In this document: in pieces, positions 34,370 to 43,032 of the stretch
How the letters are laid out: each line of letters starts with the position of its first letter
Numbering within the stretch: the first letter of the stretch is position 1
Translations under genes and position numbers: made by a program
NCBI RefSeq assembly: GCF_014852685.1
Contig: NZ_JACZDF010000002.1
Coordinates: 62,001-126,000 of the forward strand
Origin: Flavimobilis rhizosphaerae
Lineage (GTDB): Bacteria > Actinomycetota > Actinomycetes > Actinomycetales > Cellulomonadaceae
DNA length: 64,000 nucleotides
Direction of reading: 5' to 3'
The notes under the pieces: generated by a model
What the model was told of the DNA's origin: nothing
What the model saw: the letters and a program-made list of their open reading frames with translations, nothing else
Database searches by the model: none

Positions 34370-35677
34370 TCAGAGGCCTTCGTCGAGGAGATTGAGCAGG
34401 TGCGTGAGAGTTCCGCCGACGCGGAGCCCGTCGTGCTCGTGCTCGTTCGTGACCCATGTGCGGACGTTGCCGACCTCCGACGCCGTCGCGAGCGAGAGGT
34501 CCGCAGGCACGAACATGTCGTCGTGGTAGACGGCCGCGACCACCGGAACGTCGTTCGACGCGAGCCGGTCGACGTCGTAGAGCTCAGGCCACTCCGTGCG
34601 CGCGTGCAGCGCCTCCGTCGCGGCACGGAACGGTCGCAGCTCGCTCATCTCCTCGAACATCCAGGGCAGGATCATCTCGCCCGTGAGGTGCAGGGGCCGG
34701 GCGTCCGGCGCGAAGTCATCCGGCATCGTCGCGTGCGCGGCCCACGGCCGCACGTCGTCGCCGCTCGCGTAGATCGACTCGTGGAGCACCGCGTACATGG
34801 GGTTGCTGCGGAAGCCCGTCGCCGCCTCGAGCCCCGCGAGGAAGGTGTCCGAGAGGCGCTCGTCCGAGTCCGGTGAGCCGTCGGGCAGGAACGCGTCGTC
34901 GAGCAGCCAGTGGATGCGGTCCGCGCCCTGCTTCATCCCGAGGTCCATGCCGAGCGACTGCAGACGACGCGTCGAGACGACGTCGCCGTTCGGGAGCGTC
35001 GTCGTGCCGGCGTCGAGCACGTCGGCGACGCGCGCGAGCAGCGCGACGTCCTCGGGGTGCCGGGCCCGGAAGGCCGCGTTCTTGCCGCGCGTGCGCGCCC
35101 ACGTGTTCGTGTAGAGCGCCGTCGCGTCCGGGCGCAGGCTCGCGAGGCCGCCCGTGACGAGGCACGCGTCGAGCGCCTCCGGGTGTCGCGACAGGTACGC
35201 GAGCGTGAGGAAGCCGCCGTACGACTGGCCGAGCGTGGTCCACTTTCGCCCACCGAACACCTGGGTGCGCACCGCCTCCGCGTCCGCGACGATCGCGTCC
35301 GCCCGGAAGTGCGTGAGGTACTCGGCTTGGGCGGAGGTCGCCTCCGCGGGCGTGCGGCCATCGGCGAGCGTCGCCATCGTCGCGGCCGTCACCGGCGTCG
35401 ACCGGCCCGTGCCGCGCTGGTCGAGCAGCACGACGCGGAAGCGCTCGAGCGCCGTCCCAACCCAGCCCTCCGCACCCAGCGGACGCGGCGAACGGCCGCC
35501 CGGACCGCCCTGGAGGAACAGCAGGAGCGGCAGGTCGTCGCCCGCACGCGTCGCCGTGACGACCTCGCGCGCGAGGACCTGGATCGTGCGAGGGTCCGCG
35601 GGATCGCCGTGGACGAGGGGGACGGTGACGACGTGGTCGGTCACGCGGACGCCGGGAAGTCGGTGGAGGGTGCTCAC
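34370..35677 (-). CDS. Proline iminopeptidase-like alpha/beta hydrolase (peptidase S33)
   Basis: A 435-residue hydrolase. LQGGPGGRSPRP is the oxyanion-hole stretch, VLLDQRGTGRSTPV the family signature, GQSYGG the nucleophile elbow with the catalytic Ser, and NEHEHDGLR near the C-terminus supplies the His. The size and RGTGRST signature match actinobacterial prolyl aminopeptidases that release N-terminal proline from peptides. GTG 35677 (VSTLHRLPG) is preferred; an in-frame ATG lies 51 bases upstream. No signal peptide, so cytoplasmic. Confidence 0.87.
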   Translation of the reverse strand: MSTLHRLPGVRVTDHVVTVPLVHGDPADPRTIQVLAREVVTATRAGDDLPLLLFLQGGPGGRSPRPLGAEGWVGTALERFRVVLLDQRGTGRSTPVTAATMATLADGRTPAEATSAQAEYLTHFRADAIVADAEAVRTQVFGGRKWTTLGQSYGGFLTLAYLSRHPEALDACLVTGGLASLRPDATALYTNTWARTRGKNAAFRARHPEDVALLARVADVLDAGTTTLPNGDVVSTRRLQSLGMDLGMKQGADRIHWLLDDAFLPDGSPDSDERLSDTFLAGLEAATGFRSNPMYAVLHESIYASGDDVRPWAAHATMPDDFAPDARPLHLTGEMILPWMFEEMSELRPFRAATEALHARTEWPELYDVDRLASNDVPVVAAVYHDDMFVPADLSLATASEVGNVRTWVTNEHEHDGLRVGGTLTHLLNLLDEGL

Positions 35678-35710
35678 CCCCTCATGGTCCCACCCGTGCA
35701 CCTCCCCGCA

Positions 35711-35763
35711 CCAAGATTCCGCGCGCATGGCTACTGGGAGCAGCCAGATGCGCGGACTCTCGG
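35711..35763. repeat. Intergenic hairpin family A, copy 2
   Basis: In reverse orientation it matches the element at 13445: shared TCCGCGCA and GCGCGGA arms and the near-identical loop GCTCCCAG(G/T)AGCCAT. The arms are less perfect than in copy 1. It lies between two minus-strand genes, 34 bases from the S33 peptidase start. Confidence 0.8.
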
Positions 35764-35797
35764 ACCGACTCCGGGAGCGGGGTGAGAGGCTCGGCGG

Positions 35798-36949
35798 TCA
35801 CAGGCGCGGCGTGCACCGTCCTGCACCGAGTGCCGCGAGGCCTTCGACCTCACCGGGCCCCCACGTCGAGACGCTGTTCGCGCCCCCGTACATGAGGGCG
35901 GCCGGCTCGTCGACGTGCCCGAGCCCGAGCAGGTGCCCGACCTCGTGCCGCAGCACCCCGACGTACGCGGGCTCGCCGCGTTGGCGCGCGGCGCGCAGCA
36001 GCTCGACGTCGAGCGCGACGCCTCCCGTGACGTAGCCCGTCTGGTTCCCGCGCGTGAGCTGCTGCGCACCGCCGAGGCCTGCGACGTTCCCGACGAGCTC
36101 GGGGATCTCCGCGTCGCTCGCCCACCCGATGATCGCGGGGGCCCAGCGCTCTCCGTAACGGCTCGGCTGGTAGGGCTCGCGGTCGAAGCTCACGCGCTCG
36201 TCGGTCGTCCCCTCGAGGACGATCGACAGGCCGGAGAGCGACGACGCCTCGGCGAGCACCTGACCCACCCAGCCCTCGAACCCCACCGGAGCGTTGGTCG
36301 GGTCGATGACCACACGGATCGTGCGGCACGGCGACCACGTGGCTCCGTCGGACAACGTTGCGTACGGCCCGGACTGCGTCGTCGTCACGGCGGGCAGGAT
36401 CCGCTCGCGCTGCTCACCCTCGCCCGGACGCGGTGCGTCGCCGCCCACGGCACGCGGGTCACCGAGCCACTGCGCACGCGGCACGTCGAGCGTCGGCGAG
36501 AGGCGGTCGGTGCCGAGGCCGCGGTCGAGGACGACGATGGTGAGGACGACGACGAGCACGAGGACGAGCCACCCGCCGCGCCGCCGCGGCTTCGCAGGAG
36601 GCACCGACCAGCCGCGCGGGTCACCGTACGGGGACGCCGGCGGCCCGACGACGCGCAGGTGGGCGCGCGACGGAGGCTCCCAGCCCGCCGCCGCCCGCTC
36701 GATCTCGGCGAACGCCCGCTCGTAGGCCTCGTCCGACAGCTGCGGTGCGCCTCGGGACGCCTGGGGCATCCACGACGCAGGCTCGGCAGCGCCCGACGGC
36801 GGCGTGGCCGGCACCTGAGGTGGGTCGTAGGGCGACCGTGCCGGATCCTGGGGCGGTCCGGACGGCAACGATCGCGACGGATCGGCCGCATGGCGCCCAC
36901 GGGGCCAGGCGTCGTCGGGAAGGTCGTCGGACGTCGTCACGGGACCCAT
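35798..36949 (-). CDS. Membrane-anchored matrixin-type metalloprotease
   Basis: A protein of about 383 residues. Residues 1-123 are Pro-rich and charged and would stay in the cytoplasm. A single membrane helix lies at about 126-141, and the outer domain carries the complete metzincin zinc motif HEVGHLLGLGH (335-345) followed by the Met-turn ALMY (353). GYVTGGVALDVE is also typical of matrixins. This gives a type II membrane protease facing outside. The start is uncertain: ATG 36949 is used, ATG 36970 and GTG 36940 are alternatives and none has a good ribosome site. Substrates unknown. Confidence 0.82.
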   Translation of the reverse strand: MGPVTTSDDLPDDAWPRGRHAADPSRSLPSGPPQDPARSPYDPPQVPATPPSGAAEPASWMPQASRGAPQLSDEAYERAFAEIERAAAGWEPPSRAHLRVVGPPASPYGDPRGWSVPPAKPRRRGGWLVLVLVVVLTIVVLDRGLGTDRLSPTLDVPRAQWLGDPRAVGGDAPRPGEGEQRERILPAVTTTQSGPYATLSDGATWSPCRTIRVVIDPTNAPVGFEGWVGQVLAEASSLSGLSIVLEGTTDERVSFDREPYQPSRYGERWAPAIIGWASDAEIPELVGNVAGLGGAQQLTRGNQTGYVTGGVALDVELLRAARQRGEPAYVGVLRHEVGHLLGLGHVDEPAALMYGGANSVSTWGPGEVEGLAALGAGRCTPRL

Positions 36950-37024
36950 CGTGCCGCACGCCACCGACATCCGGGCCGACGGACGGCGGCAGGTGCCGCC
37001 CTCACCAGGAGCCGCGCACGACGC

Positions 37025-37063
37025 AGGCCCCCGTCCGTCGCGTTGCGCGACGGACGGGGGCCT
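37025..37063 (-). terminator. Terminator hairpin after glpK
   Basis: A perfect 17-bp stem, AGGCCCCCGTCCGTCGC with its complement, and a 5-nt loop GTTGC, starting 22 bases downstream of the glpK stop on the minus strand. There is no T run. It would end the glpD-glpF-glpK transcript before the protease gene. Confidence 0.8.
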
Positions 37064-37084
37064 CCTCCCCAGGAACCTGTGGTG

Positions 37085-38602
37085 TCAGAGCACGTCGTCG
37101 TCGACCCAGTCGAGGGTCTTCGTCACGGCCTTCTTCCACAGGCGGTACTGGCGGTCGCGCTCGTCGGCCTCCATCGTCGGCTTCCAGCGGCCGCCCTCGG
37201 CCCAGTTGTCGCGGACGTCCTGCTCTCCGTTCCAGAAGCCGACGGCGATGCCCGCGGCGTAGGCGGCGCCGAGCGCGGTCGTCTCGGCGACCTTGGGCCG
37301 GACGACCTCGACGTCGAGGATGTCCGCCTGGAACTGCATGAGCAGCTCGTTGGCGACCATGCCGCCGTCGACCTTGAGCTCCTTGAGCGGCACGCCCGAG
37401 TCCGCGTTCATCGCGTCGAGCACCTCGCGCGTCTGGAACGCTGTCGCCTCGAGTGCGGCGCGCGCGATGTGGTTCTTGTTGACGAACCGGGTGAGGCCGA
37501 CGAGCGCGCCGCGCGCGTCGGCCCGCCAGTGCGGGGCGAAGAGACCGGAGAACGCGGGCACGAAGTACGCGCCGCCCGAGTCCTTGACCTTGCGCGCGTA
37601 GTGCTCGATGTCGGCGGCGTCCTCGAAGAACCCGAGGTTGTCCCGCAGCCACTGGACGAGCGAGCCCGTCACAGCGATCGACCCCTCGAGCGCGTAGACG
37701 GTCGGCTGGTCGCCGATCTTGTAGCAGACGGTCGTGAGCAGGCCGTTCTCGGAGCGGACCGGCTCGGTCCCGGTGTTGAGGAGCATGAAGTTGCCCGTGC
37801 CGTACGTGTTCTTCGCGGTGCCGGGCTCGAAGCACGCCTGGCCGAACGTCGCGGCCTGCTGGTCGCCGAGGATGCCGGCGATCGGCACGCCCGGCAGCAT
37901 GCCGCGCTGACGGCCGTGGCCGTACACCTCGGACGACGAGCGGATCTCGGGGAGCATCGACATGGGAATGCCCATGTCCTTCGCGATGTCCTCGTTCCAC
38001 GTGAGCGAGTCGATGTTCATGAGCATGGTGCGTGACGCGTTGGTGACGTCGGTGATGTGCACGCCGCCCTCGACGCCGCCGGTCATGTTCCACAGCACCC
38101 ACGTGTCGGTGTTGCCGAACATGAGGTCGCCGCGCTCGGCGGCCTCGCGCGCGCCCTCGACGTTGTCGAGGATCCACTTGACCTTGGGGCCGGAGAAGTA
38201 CGTCGCGAGGGGCAGGCCGACGATCGCCTTGTACTTGTCCGCGCCCTCGTCGCCGCCGAGCTCCTCAACGATCTTCTGCGTGCGCGTGTCCTGCCAGACG
38301 ATCGCGTTGTAGACGGGCTTGCCGGTCGTGCGGTCCCACACGACGGCGGTCTCGCGCTGGTTGGTGATGCCGACTGCCGCGATGTCCTCGTGGGACGCGT
38401 TGCCGCGGGTGAGGGCGATACCGACGGCCTCGCGGACGTTGTTCCAGATCTGCTCGGGGTTGTGCTCGACCCAGCCGGCCTGCGGGAAGATCTGGTCGTG
38501 CTCGAGCTGGCCGACCGAGTGGATCATGCCGTCGTGCGTGAAGAGGATCGCGCGCGAGCTGGTCGTGCCCTGGTCGATCGCCAGGACGTACTTCTTCTCC
38601 AT
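37085..38602 (-). CDS. glpK: Glycerol kinase
   Basis: A 505-residue FGGY-family kinase that phosphorylates glycerol to glycerol 3-phosphate. Landmarks are the N-terminal phosphate-binding [73 protein letters not shown], and [24 protein letters not shown] precedes ATG 38602. It is the last gene of the glpD-glpF-glpK cluster, 99 bases after glpF with a strong hairpin between, which may set its expression apart from glpF. Confidence 0.97.
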   Translation of the reverse strand: MEKKYVLAIDQGTTSSRAILFTHDGMIHSVGQLEHDQIFPQAGWVEHNPEQIWNNVREAVGIALTRGNASHEDIAAVGITNQRETAVVWDRTTGKPVYNAIVWQDTRTQKIVEELGGDEGADKYKAIVGLPLATYFSGPKVKWILDNVEGAREAAERGDLMFGNTDTWVLWNMTGGVEGGVHITDVTNASRTMLMNIDSLTWNEDIAKDMGIPMSMLPEIRSSSEVYGHGRQRGMLPGVPIAGILGDQQAATFGQACFEPGTAKNTYGTGNFMLLNTGTEPVRSENGLLTTVCYKIGDQPTVYALEGSIAVTGSLVQWLRDNLGFFEDAADIEHYARKVKDSGGAYFVPAFSGLFAPHWRADARGALVGLTRFVNKNHIARAALEATAFQTREVLDAMNADSGVPLKELKVDGGMVANELLMQFQADILDVEVVRPKVAETTALGAAYAAGIAVGFWNGEQDVRDNWAEGGRWKPTMEADERDRQYRLWKKAVTKTLDWVDDDVL

Positions 38603-38667
38603 GGTGGGTTTCCTTCACGTCGTCGTGGTCGGACGGGGTGCGGTGGTGCGCCCGAGGGGCGCGGGGT

Positions 38668-38695
38668 GCGGGCGGCGCGCACGCGCGCCGCCCGC
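38668..38695 (-). terminator. Hairpin between glpF and glpK
   Basis: A perfect 13-bp stem, GCGGGCGGCGCGC with its complement, separated by only AC. It lies 6 bases after the glpF stop on the minus strand. It probably acts as an attenuator or a 3'-end stabiliser inside the glp operon rather than a full terminator. Confidence 0.6.
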
Positions 38696-38701
38696 GGGAG
38701 A

Positions 38702-39451
38702 TCAGATGTACGCGGTGCCGACGAGACCGCCGACGACGCCACCGATGAGCGGGCCGACGACCGGCACCCACGCGTAGCCCCAGTCGCTGCCGCCCTTGCC
38801 GCGGATGGGCAGGAGGGCGTGCGCGATGCGCGGGCCGAGGTCACGGGCGGGGTTGATCGCGTACCCGGTCGGTCCACCGAGGGACGTACCGATGACGACG
38901 ACGATGAGGGCGACCGCGAGCGGCCCGATCTGCGTCGGGGTCTTGCTCTGGATGACGACCCAGAACACGAGGACGAACGTCGCGATGATCTCGGTGAGGA
39001 GGTTCCAGCCGTAGGAGCGGATGCCGGGGGCGGTCGAGAACACGGCGAGCTTCGCGCCCGGATCGGCGTCCTCGTCAAAGTGCTTCTTGAACGCGAGGAA
39101 CATGAGGACGGCACCGATGAAGGCGCCGAGCATCTCCGCGCCGAAGTAGACGAACATGTTGCCGATCGTCGGGTCGATCGTGGCGCCGTCGGCGCCCGTG
39201 TAGAACGGCTCGCCCGCGGCGAAGAGACCGATCGTCACGGCCGGGTTGAGGTGGGCGCCGGACTTGAAGGCGACGTACACACCGGCGAAGACCGCGAGGC
39301 CCCAGCCGAAGTTGATGAGGAGCCAGCCCCCGTCGAAGCCCTTGGACTTCGGCAGGAGGACGGTGGCGACGACGCCGCCACCGAGGAGCAGGAGGATCGC
39401 GGTGCCGAGAACCTCGGACCAGAAGGCATCCATCAGCATGAGGGTGCTCAC
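38702..39451 (-). CDS. glpF: Glycerol uptake facilitator (aquaglyceroporin)
   Basis: A 249-residue MIP-family channel with six membrane helices and both pore half-helices: NPA at 69-71 (AHLNPAVTIG) and NPA at 200-202 followed by RDLGPR. The Asp after the second NPAR is the feature that separates glycerol facilitators from water-selective aquaporins. The start is GTG 39451; ATG 39439 (MLMDAFW) is an alternative. It lies between glpD and glpK, which metabolise the imported glycerol. Confidence 0.95.
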   Translation of the reverse strand: MSTLMLMDAFWSEVLGTAILLLLGGGVVATVLLPKSKGFDGGWLLINFGWGLAVFAGVYVAFKSGAHLNPAVTIGLFAAGEPFYTGADGATIDPTIGNMFVYFGAEMLGAFIGAVLMFLAFKKHFDEDADPGAKLAVFSTAPGIRSYGWNLLTEIIATFVLVFWVVIQSKTPTQIGPLAVALIVVVIGTSLGGPTGYAINPARDLGPRIAHALLPIRGKGGSDWGYAWVPVVGPLIGGVVGGLVGTAYI

Positions 39452-39478
39452 TTTCAGGGGTGGACTTCGTTGTCACGT

Positions 39479-39502
39479 CCCGGACGCGTCGGTGCGTCCG
39501 GG
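39479..39502 (-). terminator. Hairpin between glpD and glpF
   Basis: A 9-bp perfect stem, CCCGGACGC/GCGTCCGGG, with a 6-nt loop in the 128-base gap between glpD and glpF. It may be an attenuator or processing signal; evidence is limited to the structure. Confidence 0.4.
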
Positions 39503-39579
39503 TGGGCGCCGCCCGGGTGGGCGGGGCAGGTCGGTGCTGGCGGATGCTGCCGGGAGCGGTGCTCGCGCTCCGCGACCGG

Positions 39580-41331
39580 TCAGCGTCCGAGCGGCTTGAG
39601 GGGTGCGACGTCGGCGGCAGCGAGGCGGGTGCGCTCGGCCGACGCGTCGTCGGGCTCGAGCTCGGCGGCAGCTTCGGCCTCCGCGCGGGCGGTGTAGGAG
39701 GCGACCTCGTCGATGCGGCGGGACTCGTCCCAGCCGAGCCGGTCCGCGGCGATGCGGGAGATCTCCTCGAGGGCGGCGAGGCCGCGGTCGCGGACCTCGT
39801 AGTTGAGGCGGGTGCGGTGGAGCAGGAGGTCCTCGAGGTGGAGGACACCCTCGGCGTCGACCGCGTAGGCGATCTCGGCGCGGAGGTAGGCGGGTGCGTG
39901 CTCGAGGGGCTTGGCGAGGTCGGGTTGGGCCTCGCACAGGGCGACGAGGTCGCCGACGAGCGAGCCGTAGCGGTGGAAGAGATGGTCGAGCATCGCGCGG
40001 TCCCACCCGTAGGTGCGGGCGTGGCGGCGGGCCCAGTTGCGTTGCGCGTCGAGCCCGACGGCGCCGAGCAGCGGCGTCTGCGCGGTGACGGACGGACGGG
40101 TGCGGGCCTCGGCGCCGAGCGCGAAGTCGACGGCGTCCTCGGCCATGACCCGGTAGGTCGTGAGCTTGCCGCCGGCGATGACGGTGAGGCCGGGGGTCGG
40201 GGAGGCGACGGTGTGCTCGCGCGAGACCTTCGCGGAATTCGTGCCTTCCTTGGTGCCGGGCTGGAGGAGGGGCCGCAGGCCGGCCCACGTGCCGATGATG
40301 TCGTCGCGCGTCAGCGGGTCGGCGAGGACGGCGTTGGCGTGGTCGAGGACGTAGTCGATGTCGGCGGCCGTCGCGACGGGGTGGGTGAGCTCCTGCTCCC
40401 AGGGGGTGTCGGTCGTGCCGATGACCCAGTAGCGGGACCACGGGATGACGAAGAGCACGGACTTTTCGGTCTGGAGGATGAGGCCGACGGAACCGCGGAT
40501 GCGCTCGCGGGGTACGACGATGTGGATGCCCTTGGACGCGAGGACGCGCAGGCCGCCGTCGGAGCCGGCGAGGGCCTCGGTCTCCTCGGTCCACACGCCG
40601 GTCGCGTTGATGACGTGGCGTGCCTTGACGGGGAATCGTTCGCCGGTCTCGAGGTCCTCGAGGACGGCGCCGTCGACGCGTCCGGAGGGGCTGGTCGTGA
40701 GCTCGACGACCTGGGTGCGGGTTGCGGCGTGCGCGCCGTACTCGGCGGCGGTGCGGACGAGGGTGAGGACGAGGCGCGCGTCGTCGACGGACGCGTCCCA
40801 GTAGCGGAGGGCGCCGACCGCGGCGTCGTGGCGGAGGTCGGGGAAGAGCTTCTCCATGCCGGTGCGCGTGAGATGGCGGTGCCACGGCATCGCACGTTTG
40901 CCGGGGGCGAGGGTTGCGAGCCCGTCGTAGAGGGCGACGCCTGCGCCGACGTAAGCACGTTCCCAGACCTTGTGCTCGAGCGGGTAGAGGAAGGACACGG
41001 GCTTGACGAGGTGGGGCGCGAGCTTGTTGATGAGGAGGTCGCGCTCGGTGAGTGCTTCCTTGACGAGGTGGAAGTCGAGCATCTGGAGGTAGCGCAGGCC
41101 GCCGTGGACGAGCTTGGAGGATCGGGAGGAGGTGCCTGACGCCCAGTCCTGGCCCTCGACGACCGCGGTCGTGAGGCCGCGGCTCACGGCGTCGAGCGTG
41201 ATGCCGGCGCCGGTGACGCCGCCGCCGACGACGAGGACGTCGAGCGGCTCGGTGACCGAGGCGCGGAGAGCGTCGAGGGACGCGCGGCGTGTCGCCGGGG
41301 TGAGTCGGGATGCGGCTCCGGAGACGGACAT
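39580..41331 (-). CDS. glpD: FAD-dependent glycerol-3-phosphate dehydrogenase
   Basis: A 583-residue flavoprotein that oxidises glycerol 3-phosphate to dihydroxyacetone phosphate and feeds electrons to quinones at the membrane. The FAD motif is DVLVVGGGVTGAGITLDAVSRG, followed by the family signature SSRSSKLVHGGLRYL; VIAGGKLTTYRVMAEDAVD is the second FAD contact. GAAAGGTG precedes ATG 41331; the open frame further upstream is not conserved-looking. It is the first gene of the glp cluster, divergent from a SorC regulator. Confidence 0.96.
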   Translation of the reverse strand: MSVSGAASRLTPATRRASLDALRASVTEPLDVLVVGGGVTGAGITLDAVSRGLTTAVVEGQDWASGTSSRSSKLVHGGLRYLQMLDFHLVKEALTERDLLINKLAPHLVKPVSFLYPLEHKVWERAYVGAGVALYDGLATLAPGKRAMPWHRHLTRTGMEKLFPDLRHDAAVGALRYWDASVDDARLVLTLVRTAAEYGAHAATRTQVVELTTSPSGRVDGAVLEDLETGERFPVKARHVINATGVWTEETEALAGSDGGLRVLASKGIHIVVPRERIRGSVGLILQTEKSVLFVIPWSRYWVIGTTDTPWEQELTHPVATAADIDYVLDHANAVLADPLTRDDIIGTWAGLRPLLQPGTKEGTNSAKVSREHTVASPTPGLTVIAGGKLTTYRVMAEDAVDFALGAEARTRPSVTAQTPLLGAVGLDAQRNWARRHARTYGWDRAMLDHLFHRYGSLVGDLVALCEAQPDLAKPLEHAPAYLRAEIAYAVDAEGVLHLEDLLLHRTRLNYEVRDRGLAALEEISRIAADRLGWDESRRIDEVASYTARAEAEAAAELEPDDASAERTRLAAADVAPLKPLGR

Positions 41332-41404
41332 GTGGTGCACCTTTCGTCGTCGTCGGCCTGGTGAGGTCCACGCAACCAGTGCGAGCACGGACGCGCAACC
41401 GGGC

Positions 41405-41418
41405 TGCACAGATGTGCA
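41405..41418. promoter_or_regulatory. Operator-like repeat between glpD and the SorC regulator
   Basis: TGCACA-GA-TGTGCA, perfect 6-bp arms, 73 bases before glpD and 59 bases before the regulator. A related GGTGCACC palindrome lies next to the glpD start. The site is the natural target of the SorC-type protein; this is inferred from position and symmetry. Confidence 0.6.
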
Positions 41419-41477
41419 AGGCTAGGACCTAGATCCCCGGGGAAAACCCCCGGCTACCGGGCAAGAAAGGTCAAGGG

Positions 41478-42497
41478 GTGGCCATGCGTGCACGTGGGAG
41501 GGACGTCCTCGCAGCAGCGTCGATGTACTACCTGCAGGACATGACGATGGAGACGATCGCGCGCCAGCTCGGCACGTCGCGCTCGACCGTCTCCCGGCTC
41601 ATCAAGGAGGCGCGGGAGACCGGCGTCGTCGAGATCACCCTGCGGCCCACGCAGTCTCGCGCCCCCGGCCTCACGCAGCGCATCCGCGACCGCTACGGGA
41701 TCGACGCGTACGTCGCCCCCGTCCCCGACTCCGCGACGCAGGCCGACCGCCTCGACCACGTCGCCCGCTCCGCCGCGCGGCTCGTCGGCTCGTGGTTCGA
41801 CTCCGAGATGGTCCTCGCGATCGCGTGGGGCACGACGATCCACGCGATCGCCGAGCACCTCCAGAAGAAGCCGACGCGCGGCTCGGCCGTCGTCCAGCTC
41901 AACGGTGCCGCGAACACGCGCTCGAGCGGCGTTGACTACGCGGGCGACCTCATCTCCGGCTACGGGCGCGCGTTCGGCGCGCACGTCCACCACTTCCCCG
42001 TGCCCGCGTTCTTCGACTACGCCGAGACGCGCGACGCCATGTGGCGCGAACGGTCGGTGCGGCGGGTCCTCGACGTCCAGCGCCGCGCCGACATCGCGCT
42101 GTTCTCCGTCGGGGCGCTCGAGGGCGAGCTGCCGAGCCACGTCTACTCCGCCGGGTACCTCGAACCGTCGGACGTCGAGATGCTCGAGCTCGAGGGCGTC
42201 GTCGGCGACGTCTGCACGGTGTTCCTCCGGGCCGACGGCTCGTACGCCGACGTGGCGATCAACGCGCGCGCGACGGGCCCGACGCCTGCGCAGCTACGGC
42301 TCATCCCGCGCCGCGTGTGCGCAGTTGCAGGCGACACGAAGGCCGTGCCGCTGCGGGCCGCGCTGCTCGCGGGCATCCCGACGCACCTCATCACGGACGA
42401 GCTCACCGCCCAGCGCCTGCTCGAGCTCGACGACGACGTCGACGACGACCCGACGTGGACGAACGTCCGCGACCCCCACCCCTCGCGCGACTCGTAG
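41478..42497 (+). CDS. SorC/DeoR-type sugar-binding regulator of the glp genes
   Basis: A 339-residue regulator. The N-terminal helix-turn-helix is YYLQDMTMETIARQLGTSRSTVSRLIKEARETG, and the C-terminal sugar-phosphate-binding domain has VLAIAWGTTIHAIAEHLQ and LFSVGALEG. The family usually responds to phosphorylated sugars. Divergent placement to glpD suggests glycerol 3-phosphate or a downstream triose phosphate as ligand, replacing the DeoR-type GlpR used elsewhere. GTG 41478 is used; ATG 41484 is 2 codons later. Confidence 0.88.
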   Translation: MAMRARGRDVLAAASMYYLQDMTMETIARQLGTSRSTVSRLIKEARETGVVEITLRPTQSRAPGLTQRIRDRYGIDAYVAPVPDSATQADRLDHVARSAARLVGSWFDSEMVLAIAWGTTIHAIAEHLQKKPTRGSAVVQLNGAANTRSSGVDYAGDLISGYGRAFGAHVHHFPVPAFFDYAETRDAMWRERSVRRVLDVQRRADIALFSVGALEGELPSHVYSAGYLEPSDVEMLELEGVVGDVCTVFLRADGSYADVAINARATGPTPAQLRLIPRRVCAVAGDTKAVPLRAALLAGIPTHLITDELTAQRLLELDDDVDDDPTWTNVRDPHPSRDS

Positions 42498-42522
42498 GTC
42501 CGGTGCACCGTTCGATGGTGCT
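42496..42522 (+). repeat. 27-bp direct repeat, copy 1 (family D)
   Basis: Begins AGGTCCGGTGCACCG and ends TTCGATGGTGCT. It is identical over all 27 bases to 42968-42994. Inside it, GCACC-GTTCGAT-GGTGC is an inverted repeat. It overlaps the last two bases of the SorC gene stop codon. A weaker match, GCACCGTTCGACGGCGC, is at 14619-14635. Confidence 0.9.
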
Positions 42523-42555
42523 GGGGGCCAGCGAGTCGGACGGCGTGGCCTCGGG

Positions 42556-42846
42556 TCAGGCCGCGGCGTTCTCCTCCGGGTCGAGGATCAGCCAGTCCGG
42601 CCACAGCTCTGACGACGCGAAGAGCGCCAACCCCCAGCCGACGACGACGAGCGTGACCGCGAGGATCCATAGGACCCGCATCTCACGAGGCGCTCGGCGC
42701 AGGGGCGTGGCAAGCGCCGCGAGCGGTCCGACGAGCGCGACGGGTGCCATGACCGCTGTGAGGACGAGCATCGCGACGAACCAGCGCTCGCGGCTTCGCG
42801 GAACGGCGGGCGGTGGCGCGGGCGGCGTGACGGCGATTTCGGCCAA
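42556..42846 (-). CDS. Small two-helix membrane protein
   Basis: A 96-residue protein with a Pro-rich N-terminus (VTPPAPPPAVP), two membrane helices (about 24-46 and 60-80) and an acidic C-terminus ending ILDPEENAAA. TTG 42846 is chosen because AGAGGAG lies 6 bases upstream; other in-frame starts lack this. It is flanked on both sides by the identical 27-bp repeat. No family recognised. Confidence 0.6.
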   Translation of the reverse strand: MAEIAVTPPAPPPAVPRSRERWFVAMLVLTAVMAPVALVGPLAALATPLRRAPREMRVLWILAVTLVVVGWGLALFASSELWPDWLILDPEENAAA

Positions 42847-42967
42847 GGGGAGCTCCTCTGGTGCCGGTCGGTCGACCGTGCGCGACCACTCTCCCACGAT
42901 GACTGACGACGCCTGGATGCTCCGTGTGCGCGTTCCGAGGAGAAAGAGCGAACCGCTGCCGACGCGG

Positions 42968-42994
42968 AGGTCCGGTGCACCGTTCGATGGTGCT
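42968..42994 (+). repeat. 27-bp direct repeat, copy 2 (family D)
   Basis: Exact copy of 42496-42522, 472 bases apart. It lies 38 bases before the GNAT gene start, so here it may sit in a promoter, whereas copy 1 is at the 3' end of a gene. Confidence 0.9.
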
Positions 42995-43032
42995 CTGGCC
43001 CTTCGAGTCGCGGGGAGGAGTAGCGTGCTCGG

